Origin: JBGPRB01 sp964422155
Lineage (GTDB): Bacteria > Chloroflexota > Dehalococcoidia > Dehalococcoidales > RBG-16-60-22
Reading direction: 5' to 3'
Length of the DNA stretch: 34,188 bases
Assembly: GCA_964422155.1 (NCBI GenBank)
Contig: CAYQZZ010000020.1
Span: 1-34,188, forward strand
Shown in pieces: positions 15,300 through 23,900 of the stretch. How positions within the stretch are numbered: the first letter of the stretch is position 1; each line of letters begins with the position of its first letter. Position numbers and translations under genes: made by a program. Below the pieces are notes generated by a model that worked only from the letters and a program-made list of their open reading frames with translations, made no database searches and was not told where the DNA came from.

Positions 15300-16337
15300 A
15301 TGTCCGTGAGTAAAAACATGCCAAAAGAAGCAAAGCCATCAATAAATCCGCTGGATTGGCTCCTGGAACCCGACGACATTGGCGTGAGATACCTCGCCAT
15401 GCGTGACCTGGTCAGGGCAGATCCCGGGGAGCTATCGGCGGTAAAGAAATTGGCACACACCGAGGGGCCCATCGCTTTAGTCCTGGCGAAAATGAATAAA
15501 GAAGGTTTCTGGGTACAGCCGGGGGCCGGGTATAATCCAAAATATACCGGTACGGTATGGTCGGTGATTCTGCTTGCACAGCTTGGCGCTTCCATAGATA
15601 TGGACGAACGCATCGCCACCGCCTGCTTATATATTCTGGACCATAACCTGACAAAACACGGGCAGTTCACCCTTAACGGTCTACCATCAGGAACACTTGA
15701 CTGTTTACAGGGAAGCCTCTGCTATTCTATCTTTGATTTAGGCTGCTCTGACCCGCGTTTAAACAAAGCCTTCGAGTGGATGGCGCGCAGCGTTACCGGC
15801 GAAGGCATTGCCCCGATGACTGACAGGGCAGCGCCAATACGCTATTACTCCACCAATAAATGCGGGCCGGTCTTCGCCTGCAGTGGGACCTATAAAAAGC
15901 CCTGCGCCTGGGGCGCGGTGAACGTAATGCTCGCGTTCAATAGACTGCCCGTGGAGAAAAGGACACCCCTGATAAATAATGCCATAAAAACGGGGGTCGA
16001 CTTTCTTTTCAGTAAAGACCCCGCCAAGGCCGATTACCCCATCGGCTACAGCCCAAAGCCGAGTGGCAAGCCGAGCGGTAACTGGTGGAAATTCGGCTTC
16101 CCCAACTTTTATGTTGCTGATATCCTGCAAATTGCCGAGGCGCTGGTCGGGCTGGGTTATGGCAAAGACCCACGCCTGGCGAACGCCCTGAAAATAATCC
16201 GCGATAAGCGGGACAGTCAGGGACGCTGGCTGCTTGAATATGACTATACGGGTAAAACCTGGGTGGATTTCGGCCCCAAAAAGCAGCCCAATAAATGGGT
16301 CACTCTACGCGCCCTGCGTGTCCTGGAAGCGGTTTAA
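15300..16337 (+). CDS. alpha/alpha-toroid (squalene cyclase / prenyltransferase-like) protein
   Basis: A 345-residue soluble protein whose helical repeats resemble the terpenoid cyclase/prenyltransferase alpha/alpha toroid. Visible repeats include W-x-x-P-D-D-I-G-V-R-Y near the start, G-F-W-V-Q-P-G-x-G-Y-N-P-K-Y-T-G-T-V-W, L-T-K-H-G-Q-F and a final W-V-T-L-R-A-L-R-V-L. The D-x-D-D motif of squalene cyclases is not seen, so catalytic cyclisation is unlikely; such proteins are often annotated vaguely. No Shine-Dalgarno is visible before the first ATG, and a second ATG lies six codons in. Its stop lies 21 bp before the adenylate-forming gene, suggesting a shared transcript. Function unknown. Confidence 0.65.
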   Translation: MSVSKNMPKEAKPSINPLDWLLEPDDIGVRYLAMRDLVRADPGELSAVKKLAHTEGPIALVLAKMNKEGFWVQPGAGYNPKYTGTVWSVILLAQLGASIDMDERIATACLYILDHNLTKHGQFTLNGLPSGTLDCLQGSLCYSIFDLGCSDPRLNKAFEWMARSVTGEGIAPMTDRAAPIRYYSTNKCGPVFACSGTYKKPCAWGAVNVMLAFNRLPVEKRTPLINNAIKTGVDFLFSKDPAKADYPIGYSPKPSGKPSGNWWKFGFPNFYVADILQIAEALVGLGYGKDPRLANALKIIRDKRDSQGRWLLEYDYTGKTWVDFGPKKQPNKWVTLRALRVLEAV

Positions 16338-16358
16338 TATCAAAAGAAAGGCTTTTTC

Positions 16359-17687
16359 ATGATTTGTCATCGCCAGTTCACACCGGAATACTACAGAAAA
16401 TCCATTGATGTCCTGGAGACATCTCTCAATGAGCTTCACGCCTATCGTTCCTGGCGGGCCTTCGACCCCGGCGCCGGGCAGCCTGTTGACCGGCGTTATG
16501 CCGCCATGCCGGCGCTTACCAAGAGCGATATCCGCGAGCATTTCCCTCAGGGTTTCGTTCCCTCGGGTCAGGACATCAAAAGCGGCCTGGACAGCGGTGA
16601 AATCCAGTTCGTTAAAACCAGCGGCTCCAGCGATGCCTTAAGAGTGACTAATATCTGGAACCAGAAGTGGTGGGACGACTCGGAGAGGGCTTCCTGGAAA
16701 CTGAACTCCCACGCCGCTCGTTTAGCTACGGGAAACCATCCGGAGGCTATTCTGGCTAACTCACGGAACGTCGGCTTTATTTCGGACGACGTTGACCTCC
16801 CCTTTGAAAAGAGACGCCTTTCGCGCTTCCTCTATCTCAATGAAAAGACCGACCCGACCACATGGACTCCGGAGCTCATAGACAGGATGATTCATGAACT
16901 GGATATCTTTAAGCCGGCCATCCTGGAGGCCAATCCCTCCCTGCTGGCCCGACTCTGCCGCTACGCCGCCCGGAAGAAAAAGACGGTCTTTCAACCGGGA
17001 TTAATCACCTTTACCTACGAATATCCTTCTAGATTGCATCATCAGCAAATAAGCCGCGTTTTCACGACTCCCCTGGCCAGCTCCTACGGCACCACCGAGA
17101 CCGGCTATATATTTATGCAGTGTGAAGCCGGCAAGTTCCATCAAAATAGCGAGTTCTGCCGCGTGGATTTTCAGCCCCTGAAGGCGGAACACGGCGGCCC
17201 GCAGGTGGGTAGAGTTCTGGTCACCACCTTCGATAACCCGTGGTACTACATGCTCCGCTTCGATGTCGGCGACTTTGCCCGTCTCGATGAGGAACAACAT
17301 TGTCCCTGCGGTCGGGACTCCGGCTTCATTGTTTCGGCCATCGAGGGCCGTTTCGTCAATGCCACGCTGACCTGCGATGGCCGACTGGTTACCATGCGCC
17401 GGCTCGACGATGCCCTGAGCGCTCTGGACAACATTGACCAGTACCGCCTGGAACAACCCTCTCCCGGAGCTTATACCCTGCATCTGGTAAGTCAGCGGAA
17501 AGATACCGACCGCTTAAACCAGGAAGCTGCGGATTTGCTCCGTAAGCTCTACGGCAAAGAAGCCAGTATATCGATTATTTATGAGGAAGACCTTGCCCCG
17601 GAAGATTCTGGTAAATACTCCCTGGCAAAGACCCTTTTCTCCATGAAGATAGAAGATTACCTGGATACAGAATGCTTTTCCAGGTAA
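16359..17687 (+). CDS. adenylate-forming enzyme, phenylacetate-CoA ligase (PaaK)-like
   Basis: A 442-residue ANL-superfamily protein close to PaaK. ATP-binding T87-S-G-S-S91, Y243-G-T-T-E247 and R300-F-D-V-G-D305 are present. C315-P-C-G318 sits where PaaK-like proteins often have a metal-binding C-x-C-G. The C-terminal S-G-K419-Y-S-L-A-K424 supplies the catalytic lysine. It should activate a carboxylic acid as acyl-AMP, then perhaps as a CoA thioester. The opening of the protein lacks the N-terminal helices of full PaaK but the length is normal. It follows the toroid gene closely, so both may modify one lipid or aromatic acid. Substrate unknown. Confidence 0.78.
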   Translation: MICHRQFTPEYYRKSIDVLETSLNELHAYRSWRAFDPGAGQPVDRRYAAMPALTKSDIREHFPQGFVPSGQDIKSGLDSGEIQFVKTSGSSDALRVTNIWNQKWWDDSERASWKLNSHAARLATGNHPEAILANSRNVGFISDDVDLPFEKRRLSRFLYLNEKTDPTTWTPELIDRMIHELDIFKPAILEANPSLLARLCRYAARKKKTVFQPGLITFTYEYPSRLHHQQISRVFTTPLASSYGTTETGYIFMQCEAGKFHQNSEFCRVDFQPLKAEHGGPQVGRVLVTTFDNPWYYMLRFDVGDFARLDEEQHCPCGRDSGFIVSAIEGRFVNATLTCDGRLVTMRRLDDALSALDNIDQYRLEQPSPGAYTLHLVSQRKDTDRLNQEAADLLRKLYGKEASISIIYEEDLAPEDSGKYSLAKTLFSMKIEDYLDTECFSR

Positions 17688-17718
17688 AATATAAGTAATT
17701 ACGAAAAGGAGAAGGTGA

Positions 17719-17838
17719 AATTCTAAACACTAATATCTAAATTCTAAACAAATCTAAATTACCAAAACTAAAAAACCGGTTGGCTTTGAACTTAATGCTT
17801 TGGATTTTGATATTGTTTAGGATTTCGCGCTTAGAATT
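17719..17838. repeat. AT-rich imperfect palindrome
   Basis: Arms aattctaa (17719-17726) and ttagaatt (17831-17838) flank an AT-rich segment full of ctaaa/tttag-like words, including attctaaacaaatct near 17741 and its approximate complement near 17812. Composition contrasts with the neighbouring genes. It resembles the element at 7938-8052 in size, composition and intergenic position. No gene is seen between 17688 and 17877. Confidence 0.5.
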
Positions 17839-17877
17839 TAGTGCTTATAATGTGACCTATACCGATTGGATACTTAT

Positions 17878-18591
17878 ATGACACCCGATATCAAACCTGT
17901 ATTTTTATTAGCCGGGGGCCGGCACCGGGCCTCCAGAAAGCCGGACCCCTTGTTGCAGGCTGTTTTCCGGGAATACGGCATTCCCTCGCCCACGATAGCC
18001 TATAGCGGTACTGCCAGCGGTGATGACCGGAGCTTTTTCAACTTTATCGCGGCATCATTCATAGATGCGGGCGCCGATAAAGTGACCCATGCTGTGATAG
18101 CGCCGGAGGGGGCGGACATTAAAAAGGCCCGGGCAATCCTGAAGTCCGCCGATATTATCTTCGTCAGCGGCGGAGACGTCGAAGCCGGTATCGAGATTCT
18201 AAGGGAAAAAGACATGATTGGCTTTCTTACCGACCTCTACCGGCAGGGAAAACCCCTTTTCGGTATCTCCGCCGGTGCTATTATGCTGGCTAAAAAGTGG
18301 GTCCGCTGGACTGACCCCGAAGACGATAACTCTGCCGAGCTTTTTCCCTGCCTCGACTTTGCACCGATTATCTGCGATACCCATGACGAACAGGGAGGCT
18401 GGGAGGAATTGCAGGCCGCAATCATGCTGGAAAAAGAGGGGGGCAGGGGATACGGGCTCGCCAGCGGCTCGGCCATCAAGGTCTTTCCCGATGGTAGGGT
18501 GGAGGGGCTGGGTGGGACCGTTTACCAGTACCTGCGCCGCAGAGATAGAGTGGAACGTATTGACGATATCTTACCGACCAGCCGCGGGTAA
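17878..18591 (+). CDS. peptidase S51 family protein (dipeptidase E / cyanophycinase-like)
   Basis: A 237-residue class I glutamine-amidotransferase-fold protein of the S51 family. Nucleophile S131 is in G-I-S-A-G-A, preceded by F-V-S-G-G-D (about 95-100) that supplies the oxyanion loop. H169 in D-T-H is the likely catalytic histidine. Family members cleave N-terminal aspartyl dipeptides or beta-aspartyl-arginine bonds of cyanophycin. I choose ATG 17878; a TTG four codons upstream (17866) is also open, and neither has a clear ribosome-binding site. It stands alone between two repeat-rich gaps. Exact specificity is not determined. Confidence 0.75.
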   Translation: MTPDIKPVFLLAGGRHRASRKPDPLLQAVFREYGIPSPTIAYSGTASGDDRSFFNFIAASFIDAGADKVTHAVIAPEGADIKKARAILKSADIIFVSGGDVEAGIEILREKDMIGFLTDLYRQGKPLFGISAGAIMLAKKWVRWTDPEDDNSAELFPCLDFAPIICDTHDEQGGWEELQAAIMLEKEGGRGYGLASGSAIKVFPDGRVEGLGGTVYQYLRRRDRVERIDDILPTSRG

Positions 18592-18646
18592 CACACTATA
18601 TTAATAGTCCTTTAATCCATCATCCTCTTCAAAGGTGTCTTTTTAT

Positions 18647-18748
18647 GTCATTCTGAAAGAGTCCGCCTCGGGCGGACGATTGAAGAATCCGTCCTTAAAG
18701 GGAATGGTTACGGATTCTTCGTCCTTCAGCAGAAGGACTCAGAATGAC
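18647..18748. repeat. cloverleaf-like palindromic element B
   Basis: A 102-bp unit with the same outer arms as element A: gtcattctga (18647-18656) and tcagaatgac (18739-18748). It has three internal stems: gtccgcc/ggcggac (18661-18667/18671-18677), gaagaatccgt/acggattcttc (18682-18692/18710-18720) and gtccttc/gaaggac (18721-18727/18732-18738). The fold is therefore a four-armed cloverleaf in either strand. Confidence 0.85.
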
Positions 18749-18968
18749 AACGAGATATTATTAGACAATTTACCTCTCTTCTTAAAAAGGGAGTAGCTTG
18801 CGGAGAGGGGCTACAGGTGCTTGCCCTGAGCGTAGCGAACGGTGTGAGGTATAACCGTCAAACCAATACACCCAGCCCTGAATCCATGAACTATTGCCCC
18901 ACATCTCAGCAAGGTGTAAAATAGATTTAGACTCAGACAGATGAATCACCGGGGATTGGAGTAAGGAA
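18749..18968. other. intergenic stretch with degenerate repeat fragments
   Basis: No gene is seen. Inverted arms cctctc/gagagg (18773-18778/18803-18808) and gtagc/gctac (18793-18797/18810-18814) interlock. The word tgagcgtagcgaa (near 18828) also occurs in element A, so this is probably a decayed palindromic unit. The promoter of the following gene should lie here; no clear -35/-10 pair was found. Confidence 0.5.
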
Positions 18969-20240
18969 ATGGATATCGTTTATGATAAGAGCGCTGCTAA
19001 AAATCAGGAGGTAGAAAAGACCGTCAGGAAGTTCCTGGAAAGCATCGATACTTTAGAAAAAGCCAGGAACATGCCCGTTTACATCTTTCAGGACGGCGTA
19101 AAAAAGAGCTACTATATACGCTGCACCATCACGGGCAAGACCATGACCGGTCTTATCAGCCTGGATGCCAGGCTCAATCCGGAAAGCGGCGAAACATTCC
19201 GCGATAACCGCGAAATACTCCTGACACATAATACCTTCCTGCGCATGAGAGCCGATGCCGCCAGCGAACGCGAGTTCAACGATATTATCGCCGAATATAT
19301 TACCTCCTATTTGCCGGGAAAACCCTTGAAAATCTGGGGAGGTCAACACCGGTGCCGTGCCATCACCGATGCGTATCAGGAGAAAAAAGTCTCCAGATAT
19401 CACGGGTTCCGCGTCTACTTTTGCCTGTCCAAGGAGCAGAGGACCGAGCTTGCTTTGATATCGAATACCTCTATGTCGGTATCGAATGACCTCTTCGATA
19501 GACAGCTGGAAGAGACTTATATGGGCCCCTATCTGAGAAGATGGTGCACCAGGGTCGGCCTTCTCAAGCAGGGGGAGGACTTTCCCGATGTCGGCTCACA
19601 CGCCGAGAAAATCACCACCCAGGGTGCCCGCAGCTTTATCGTAAACTACTTCAAAGGCAAGCAGGCCGGCGAACAGATAATCGACGCTGAGCTGGACAGG
19701 AATGTCTATGAACCCTATCTCTGCCAGACCGGCATCTTCCTGGACGAAGAATATCGCCAGCTAACGGAAAAGATGGGGAGCAACTTATGGACGGACAAGG
19801 GTCTCATAGAAGCCGCTAAAGCCTTCGCCAGGCTGCACAAAGCGCAATATGAAGCTATTAAGAAAAGCAAGGTCAACTTCAAAGTCTTTCGGATGAAAGC
19901 TATGGTGCCGTCGGTATTGACCGCCTGGAGCTATGTTACCGGCCTGCTGCAGGCACATCCTGCCAGGCTGCAGGTACATCTCACGGTTCCTCAGCCGCCG
20001 AAGGGTGTCCCCGACCCGCTTAACGCCGAAGAGATGTCCCAGTTCCGGTACTATCAGGACATCGAGACTTATCGCGGACTGGGTACCCGGGCTATCATGA
20101 AAGACCGCCAGAGAATGGCGCAGGTGTTCCTGGCAAGGAGCATCGACCCCGAAGCGACGCTGGACAAAAAACTTCTCAACCAGGCCGTCAACCAGTTTGC
20201 CGCCTTGAGATTTTTCAGCAAAGGTTACACAACAACATAG
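18969..20240 (+). CDS. orphan DGQHR / ParB-like nuclease-fold protein (DndB-like)
   Basis: A 423-residue protein with G124-G-Q-H-R128 followed by C-R-A-I-T-D-A-Y. This matches the DGQHR motif of DndB/DbpB-type proteins and the G-x-x-R element of ParB/sulfiredoxin-fold domains. The following segment (E-L-A-L-I-S-N-T-S-M-S-V-S-N-D-L-F-D) resembles the N-rich stretch that follows this motif in that family. The C-terminal half (about 200-423) is helical and not recognised. GGAG precedes the ATG. DndB regulates DNA phosphorothioation operons, but no dndA, C, D or E gene is present here; the gene stands alone beside a cloverleaf repeat. It could be a stand-alone nucleic-acid-binding or defence-related protein. 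Function is inference. Confidence 0.6.
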   Translation: MDIVYDKSAAKNQEVEKTVRKFLESIDTLEKARNMPVYIFQDGVKKSYYIRCTITGKTMTGLISLDARLNPESGETFRDNREILLTHNTFLRMRADAASEREFNDIIAEYITSYLPGKPLKIWGGQHRCRAITDAYQEKKVSRYHGFRVYFCLSKEQRTELALISNTSMSVSNDLFDRQLEETYMGPYLRRWCTRVGLLKQGEDFPDVGSHAEKITTQGARSFIVNYFKGKQAGEQIIDAELDRNVYEPYLCQTGIFLDEEYRQLTEKMGSNLWTDKGLIEAAKAFARLHKAQYEAIKKSKVNFKVFRMKAMVPSVLTAWSYVTGLLQAHPARLQVHLTVPQPPKGVPDPLNAEEMSQFRYYQDIETYRGLGTRAIMKDRQRMAQVFLARSIDPEATLDKKLLNQAVNQFAALRFFSKGYTTT

Positions 20241-20246
20241 AGCGCA

Positions 20247-20711
20247 TTATTTCTTTTTATCGGTCGTTATGTAGCCGGCGGGGTTGGACTCTTTAACCGT
20301 TCCCGCCCCCGGCATGACCACCATCTGTATATGGGGCCTCTCCACCTTATCCCAGGTCACCGGGCCGTGGTCCACGCCTCGGGGGATAAACAGGGCTGAT
20401 GTCTTATCGATGACAATCTTTTCACCACCGACCACGAACTCTATTTTCGCCCCGAGGTCTTCCGGGTTCTTCGGGTCGCCCCCGATGTGCAGCACTATTT
20501 CATCGTAATCATGGGCGTGCTTGTGGATATGCGGGTTAGGCTCGGGCATCTTATATACCCAGCCGATTTCGATATACGTATTGCTGCCCGGGACGAGGTC
20601 GTTACTCATGAATGTCATCGTCGGGTTCTGACGGCCCTTGATTACCTGCGCGCTACCGACCTCGTAGGTTGGTTTATTCACCAGGTTTTTCTTGTAGCTC
20701 TTTTTTGCCAT
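20247..20711 (-). CDS. cupin-domain protein
   Basis: A 154-residue single-domain cupin. The first motif, H-I-H-K-H-A-H-D-Y-D-E-I, gives two or three histidines and an acidic ligand for a divalent metal; G-V-D-H-G-P near the C-terminus gives the last histidine. The start at 20711 follows AAAAGGAG; an upstream ATG at 20729 precedes it. Its end converges on the DGQHR gene 6 bp away. Such small cupins may be isomerases, dioxygenases or sensors; substrate not predictable. Confidence 0.75.
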   Translation of the reverse strand: MAKKSYKKNLVNKPTYEVGSAQVIKGRQNPTMTFMSNDLVPGSNTYIEIGWVYKMPEPNPHIHKHAHDYDEIVLHIGGDPKNPEDLGAKIEFVVGGEKIVIDKTSALFIPRGVDHGPVTWDKVERPHIQMVVMPGAGTVKESNPAGYITTDKKK

Positions 20712-20809
20712 TTCAAGACTCCTTTTCAAATCTTATTTTGATATTATTACTGTAGCGAATGATGTCAATTTAAAGATTCTCCATATTTTTCATTCCTGCT
20801 ACTTTCACT

Positions 20810-20898
20810 GTCATTCCCGCGAAAGCGGGAATCCAGACGTTCCTGTCATTCCCTAGAAGGACCAATCAAGTTGGGAATGACATCCGCCTCAGGCGGAT
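20810..20898. repeat. palindromic element F (cattcccgc type)
   Basis: Outer arms gtcattccc (20810-20818) and gggaatgac (20873-20881). Inside, attcccgc/gcgggaat (20813-20820/20825-20832) closes a gaaa loop, and gtcattccc recurs at 20845-20853. A hairpin atccgcc/ggcggat follows at 20882-20888/20892-20898 and is nearly the same as the first internal stem of element B. Confidence 0.65.
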
Positions 20899-20929
20899 AA
20901 TTTATTAACCATTATTTAGTATAATTGTA

Positions 20930-23900
20930 TTACTTCTCACGGGCGGCCACACTGGCATAAGTCATCTCATGGAGCCGGGCATAGAGGCCACCCAGGGCTA
21001 ACAATTCCTCATGTTTACCCTCTTCGACGATGCGCCCGCTGTCCAGTACCGCGATGCGGTCGGCATTGCGAATCGTGGAAAGCCGGTGGGCGATAACGAT
21101 GGCGGTCCTTCCCTTCAATAAGTGCTTGAGGGCTTCCTGGAGGACCTGTTCGCTGTAAGAGTCCATGTTGGCGGTCGCTTCATCCAGCAGCAGGATGGAC
21201 GGATTGGCCAGGAGTGCCCGGGCGAAGCTTATGAGCTGGCGCTGGCCCATGCTCAGGTTCTGGCCCCGTTCCTGGAGCCAGGTATCGTATCCCTTTTCCA
21301 GCTTCATGATGAAATCATGAGCCCCGACGGTTCTAGCCGCTTCTATCATATCCGACTCTTTAGCCTGCGCGTTACCATAGCGTATATTATCGCGTATCGT
21401 CCCGGAGAAGAGGAAGGGTTCCTGTAGTACCAGCCCCAGCTGACTCCTGTAGTCAACCTGTTTCATCTCACGTATGTCGTTGCCATCCACCAGTATGCGT
21501 CCGCTGGTGACATCGTAGAAACGGGCCAAGAGGCTCACCATGGTGCTCTTGCCGGCGCCTGTAGGCCCCACCAGCGCCGCCGTCTCCCCGGCAGCTACGT
21601 AGAAGTTAATGCCGTGAAGCACCTCCGGCCCGGTTTCGTAGTGGAATGAGACGTTCTCAAAGCTAATCTCGCCCTTGAGCCGGGACGGTTTCAGGCTCTT
21701 TGTGCCATCGACTACCTCCTGCTTGACATCGGTAAGCTCGAAGATACGTGCCGCCGAAGCCATAGCCCGCTGGAGCTGCGTATATTCCATGGTCAGCGTC
21801 CTGATGGGGTCGAAAAATTGCTGGATATAGAGGGTAAAAGCCACCAGCGTACCCACCAGGATGGCCCCCTGGATGACGCCTATCCCGCCGAAAATGATGG
21901 TCAGCGCCGTCGCCAGCGATACCAGCGTCTCCATCACCGGCATCATGACGGCGGACTGTCGTGCGGCTTGCAGATTTGCCTGGAGGTTTACCCTATTGAC
22001 GCGGTCGAAATGCTCTGAGTTTATTTTCTCACGGGACAGGCTCTGGATAAGCCGGATGCCGGTAATATTTTCCTGTAGCGAAGCGTTCACGGCGGAGAGC
22101 GTTCGCCTGGCATGTATAAAAGACTGCCTGGCTCTCTTTTGCCAGACGATGACAAACCAGAAAAGGAACGGCACCACCGCCAGGCTGACCAGGGCCAGAT
22201 TAAAGCTCATCGTGAGCATAATGACCACGATGGCGATGAGGCTGATAATCTCCCCGACCACCCAGAAAGCCCCGGAATCGAGAAAGTCGCCCAGCTCTCC
22301 CACGTCATCCTGTGCGCGGGACATTATCCTCCCCGCCTCGTTATGGTCGAAAAAGCTGATGGAAAGGTGCTGTAAATGGCTGAAGACCTGCCGCCGCAAT
22401 CTGAGCAGGATGCCCTGCCCTATGACCGCCTCCGCCCGTATCTGGCCCCAGTATGCCGCCAGGTTGAGCGCCGCGTTACCCAGGAAAAGCAGGATGGCGA
22501 TGTTGAGACCGGCGATATTCCCTACCACGATATATTTGTTGATTGCCATCCCCACGAGATAGGGGCTGGCCACGATGGTAGCGGTATAGAACAGAGTCGC
22601 CACGATGGTCAGGATGACGGCGACCTTATGGGGAGCGAAGTATTCAACCATGCGGGTTACGATACGCGAATCGTACGGCTTTCCGAAAACGATATCATCG
22701 GAGTCGCTGAGGCTGCTCCGCGAAAGGCCTCTCCCCGTCGTCGGTATAACAAGCCCTTCCGTAACCGGTAGCGATACTGTCTCCAGGGGTTCCTCCGGCA
22801 ACTGCTCTTCCTTGGAAGCGTGCCAGCCTTCCTGATATTGAAACTGTAGATTATAGAGTCGATTATAATACCCGTTACGGGCGATTAACTCCTGATGGGT
22901 GCCCCGCTCCACGATGCGCCCGTCCTCCAGCACCAGGATGAGGTCGGCCATCTGTACGGAGCGCAGCCGCTGGGCGATGATAAAAGTCGTCCGCCCCGCC
23001 AGCAGCGAGTTCAGGGCTTGCCTGATGAGGTGCTCGGTCTCCATGTCCACGCTGGACGTGGCATCGTCCATAATTACAATACGCGGGTTCAGCAGCAGCG
23101 TGCGAGCGATAGCCAGCCTCTGTTTCTGACCGCCGGAAAGAGTGATGCCCCTCTCCCCCACCCACGTTTCATAGCCCTCCGGTAAGCTCATCACGAAGTC
23201 GTTCAGATGGGCTATCCTGGCCGCCTTCTTAATTTCTTCCAGAGTGGCGCCCGGTTTTCCGTAGCCTATGTTTTCACGTATGGTGGCGGAAAAGAGGAAG
23301 GTATCCTGGTGCACGATTCCCACGTTCCGCCGCAGCGATTCCAGCGTCAGGTCACGCATATCCGTGCCGTCAAGCGCAATACGGCCTTTAGTCACATCAT
23401 AGAACCGCGGCAATAGATTGGCTATCGTGGACTTGCCGCTGCCGCTGGCGCCGACGAGGGCGACCACCTGACCCGGTTTAACCTCGAAAGTAATTTCCCT
23501 CAAGGCCGGCTGCTGCGAATCATAGCTGAAGGAGACACTTTCAAAGCGTACGGCCCCTTTGACCCCACCGAGGTCAATCGCCCCGGCTTTCTCCTCGACC
23601 GATGTCACCTCGTCCAGGACTTCGAAGACGCGCTGCCCGGAGGACATCGCCCTCGAATACAGCTGTGTCAGCCACCCCAGCATCCTCACCGGCATATTGA
23701 GCATGACCACGTAAAGCAGGAACTCGGCCATTTTGCCCTGGGTCATCGCTCCGGTAATCACCAACCTGCCCCCGTACCACAATATCCCGGCCATGGCGAT
23801 AAAAAGGGCGAAGCTCATCATCGGGCTGTTGGAGGCGAGCAGCTTGGCGATTCCAATCTCAAGGTTATAGTTTTCTTTAGCCTGACGGATAAATTTCTCC

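Noticed and set aside
18647..18748. Possible CRISPR repeat or retron RNA
   Set aside because: The copies are kilobases apart, there are no regularly spaced direct repeats with spacers, and no cas or reverse transcriptase gene is present.
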